Below, piece after piece: positions 4,511 through 5,897 of a stretch of DNA of 5,897 bases (positions are counted from its first letter, which is position 1; each line of letters opens with the position of its first letter). The position numbers and the translations under genes are program-made. This DNA comes from an uncultured Oscillospiraceae bacterium (GTDB lineage: Bacteria > Bacillota > Clostridia > Oscillospirales > Oscillospiraceae), in the NCBI GenBank assembly GCA_934661715.1, contig CAKUJL010000103.1, positions 1-5,897 of the forward strand, read 5' to 3'. Below the pieces are notes generated by a model that was not told the origin of the DNA, made no database searches, and saw only the letters and a program-made list of their open reading frames with translations.

Positions 4511-5554
4511 TTAATCGCCGCCGTGCGCTCTTGCATAGTCAAGCGATTCGGTATCAAACTTGAAGCTCCGCTCTGTTTCGAAATCGTTCTGCGGCAAGAT
4601 GCCCAGATTATTTCCCCAGTCACAGAAGTATTCTTCGCCGTCCAGAATCACGCGGCTGAGCACATGGCCGCTGTTCGTGCCCTGAAAGCTTCCTCTGACG
4701 CCCTGCGCGGAAATGCCCTCGATGTGCATCAAGAGGTTAAAGCCCGCCGCGCGGCCCACACAGTCCGCCGTTTTGTTCACAAGACAGGCCCATGCGCTGT
4801 CCAGAAGCGCCGTTTTTCCTGTTTTGACAACTTCTGCGCCGTTGCCGACTTTCACGCCTAATTCGCACAGATAGTTGTAATAAACACCGGCGATCTGCAT
4901 CTGCGTCATGCCGTCGTGAATGATTCTCTTCTCATGGAGTTCTTTGGAAATAGCAAGCGCTACGTTCAACGCTTCCAGCTGTTGCTGGTAAAGCAACTTC
5001 GTTGAAATTTCTGTATTTTCCCATACTGGAAAATCAATGAACAGAAAGTATTTGTCATTGCTTACATTTGGTCCAATTCCGCAGCCCGGCCAAATGTTCG
5101 CAAGCGCGCCCGCCAGTTCCGGATACGAGCAGGCCAGTTTCTTTATGTAGCTTGACCCGGATTTCGGTTGGATTTGACCTTGAAGCCAATCCATCTGTTT
5201 CCACGTCAAATTCTCAAATCGGAAGGCATACTCACCTTTCAGGAAGCAAAACAGGATATTGTTCTCGATATCCGTTTCGCTCTGCGGATTTTCGATCCAC
5301 GCGATATTCTCCGGCAGCCCCCAGCATTTTGCCCGCAGAGAAAGAAGCTTTTCGTCCTCCGTCTTCTCCGGCTCCTGCGTCTCGTCCGGCGTGACCTGTT
5401 CAAAAAACGAGCACAAAATTCCCGCCAGAAATGCCGCCGCGCCGTCCTGTTCCTGCGCTTTTGCATATTTTCCGCCCGGCGCAGCCGCCGCGACGCCCGT
5501 CACACATCCAAGAAGAATTCCAAACGCCAGCACCAGACTGAGCAGCCGTTTCAT
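4511..5554 (-). CDS. Exported transglutaminase-like cysteine protein
   Basis: 347 residues from the preferred ATG at 5552-5554, which has GGAGG 7 bases upstream and places the KR and hydrophobic core of a signal peptide right at the N-terminus; an upstream in-frame ATG would add nine residues (MELKCGGGR) that spoil it. Residues 3-25 are the signal; either a lipobox-like LLGC at C17 or cleavage after AAA near residue 25 is possible. After a charged, Glu/Thr-rich stretch (about 52-72) and a unique middle region comes a transglutaminase-like core: ADCVGRAAGFNLL holds the candidate nucleophile C265, SGHVLSRVILDGEEYFCDWG holds H297 and D312. This C-H-D order is that of the superfamily, whose bacterial members act as proteases or cross-linkers. 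The usual HAWN after the His is HVLS here. Function is therefore protease or cell-envelope processing by family only; no substrate can be named. Single-gene unit. Confidence 0.78.
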   Translation of the reverse strand: MKRLLSLVLAFGILLGCVTGVAAAAPGGKYAKAQEQDGAAAFLAGILCSFFEQVTPDETQEPEKTEDEKLLSLRAKCWGLPENIAWIENPQSETDIENNILFCFLKGEYAFRFENLTWKQMDWLQGQIQPKSGSSYIKKLACSYPELAGALANIWPGCGIGPNVSNDKYFLFIDFPVWENTEISTKLLYQQQLEALNVALAISKELHEKRIIHDGMTQMQIAGVYYNYLCELGVKVGNGAEVVKTGKTALLDSAWACLVNKTADCVGRAAGFNLLMHIEGISAQGVRGSFQGTNSGHVLSRVILDGEEYFCDWGNNLGILPQNDFETERSFKFDTESLDYARAHGGD

Positions 5555-5589
5555 CCTACCGCCTCCGCATTTCAATTCCATTTCACGTT

Positions 5590-5618
5590 ACTTTATCACA
5601 CAAACCGCCGGATTGCAA
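5590..5618 (-). promoter_or_regulatory. Probable promoter of the transglutaminase-like gene
   Basis: On the - strand, TTGCAA (5613-5618) and TAAAGT (5590-5595) are 17 bases apart, each matching four of six consensus bases. It sits just downstream of the terminator of the preceding gene and is the only reasonable candidate in this short gap. Confidence 0.4.
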
Positions 5619-5630
5619 CGGCAGATGCAC

Positions 5631-5660
5631 AAAAAACCGGCCATCCGAAGACGACCGGTT
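5631..5660 (-). terminator. Intrinsic terminator with a UUCG tetraloop
   Basis: On the - strand the stem pairs 5650-5660 with 5635-5645 (11 bp, including two G-U pairs) around a TTCG loop closed by C-G, the extra-stable UUCG tetraloop. It runs straight into six T (5636 down to 5631). It ends the GGGtGRT-family transcript and separates it from the transglutaminase-like gene in the same direction. Confidence 0.88.
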
Positions 5661-5681
5661 CGTTTTTGCGGAAAGTATTCC

Positions 5682-5897
5682 TTACTTATTGAGTACTTCG
5701 TCAACTGCGACTGCAACAGCGACCGTTGCGCCGACCATGGGGTTATTGCCCATGCCGAGGAAGCCCATCATCTCAACGTGTGCCGGGACGGAGGAGGAGC
5801 CTGCGAACTGGGCGTCGGAATGCATACGGCCCATGGTGTCGGTCATGCCGTAGGAAGCGGGGCCTGCGGCCATGTTGTCCGGGTGCAGGGTACGGCC
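5682..5897 (-). CDS. GGGtGRT-family protein, C-terminal fragment
   Basis: The gene enters from the right edge; the visible frame covers the last 71 residues, beginning GRTLHPDNMAAGPASYGM and ending DEVLNK. The GRT at the edge would be the end of the GGGtGRT signature that names this family (Pfam GGGtGRT, as remembered), and the following Met-, Gly- and His-rich segment (DTMGRMHSDAQF, then VPAHVEMMGFLGMGNNPMVG and a run of Val-Ala) fits the conserved C-terminal part. The internal ATG at 5871-5873 is not the start, since the conserved frame continues upstream without a break. There is no signal peptide or membrane helix in the visible part, apart from the mildly hydrophobic ATVAVAVAV stretch. 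The biochemical role of the family is not established; members often lie near iron-sulfur scaffold genes, which cannot be checked here. Identification is from memory. Confidence 0.72.
   Translation of the reverse strand, partial: GRTLHPDNMAAGPASYGMTDTMGRMHSDAQFAGSSSVPAHVEMMGFLGMGNNPMVGATVAVAVAVDEVLNK

Noticed and set aside
1..5897. CRISPR array, tRNA or rRNA genes, or a phage/plasmid module
   Set aside because: No direct repeats at regular spacing, no tRNA-like cloverleaf or rRNA motif, and no integrase, transposase or replication gene was seen. The single palindromic repeat is the only mobile-like feature.

Overview
The window looks like part of a chromosome from a moderately GC-rich, low-GC-lineage anaerobe, most likely a gut Clostridia/Oscillospiraceae-type Firmicute. 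This rests on strong AGGAGG-type ribosome sites, clean TTGNNN-17-TATANT promoters, a four-cluster ferredoxin, a GGGtGRT-family protein and a clostridial-style secreted transglutaminase-like protein. The taxonomy is inferred from gene content; no rRNA or tRNA gene is present.

Layout from left to right. (1) The C-terminal end of an EamA/DMT-type membrane transporter on + (2-172). (2) A 128-residue polyferredoxin with four 4Fe-4S motifs on - (235-621). It has a near-consensus promoter at 904-932 and therefore an unusually long leader of about 275 nt, which contains a stable hairpin (828-869) and a 163-bp imperfectly palindromic, MITE-like element (647-809). (3) A small Asn/Gly/Thr/Tyr-rich lipoprotein on + (1086-1454) with a strong terminator. 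(4) A two-gene - strand operon: an OMP-decarboxylase-like (PyrF type 2) protein (2509-3429), followed with zero intergenic bases by a histidine-phosphatase/GNAT fusion (1504-2508). (5) A 56-residue single-membrane-helix protein on + (3565-3735). (6) A Vat/CatB-type hexapeptide acetyltransferase on + (3833-4459) with an extended -10 promoter. (7) An exported transglutaminase-like protein on - (4511-5554). (8) The C-terminus of a GGGtGRT-family protein on - (5682-5897), running off the right edge.

Most neighbouring genes are independent single units, separated by hairpin terminators that often serve both converging genes. The exception is the PyrF-like/phosphatase-GNAT pair, which is translationally coupled. 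This pair is the best candidate for an undescribed function. The PyrF-like protein keeps the phosphate-binding end of the barrel but appears to have lost both catalytic lysines and another conserved active-site aspartate, so it is probably not an orotidylate decarboxylase. The nearby Vat-like acetyltransferase likewise seems to lack its catalytic histidine. Two enzyme folds with altered active sites within 2 kb is the most notable feature of the window. All family alignments here were made from memory and need database confirmation.
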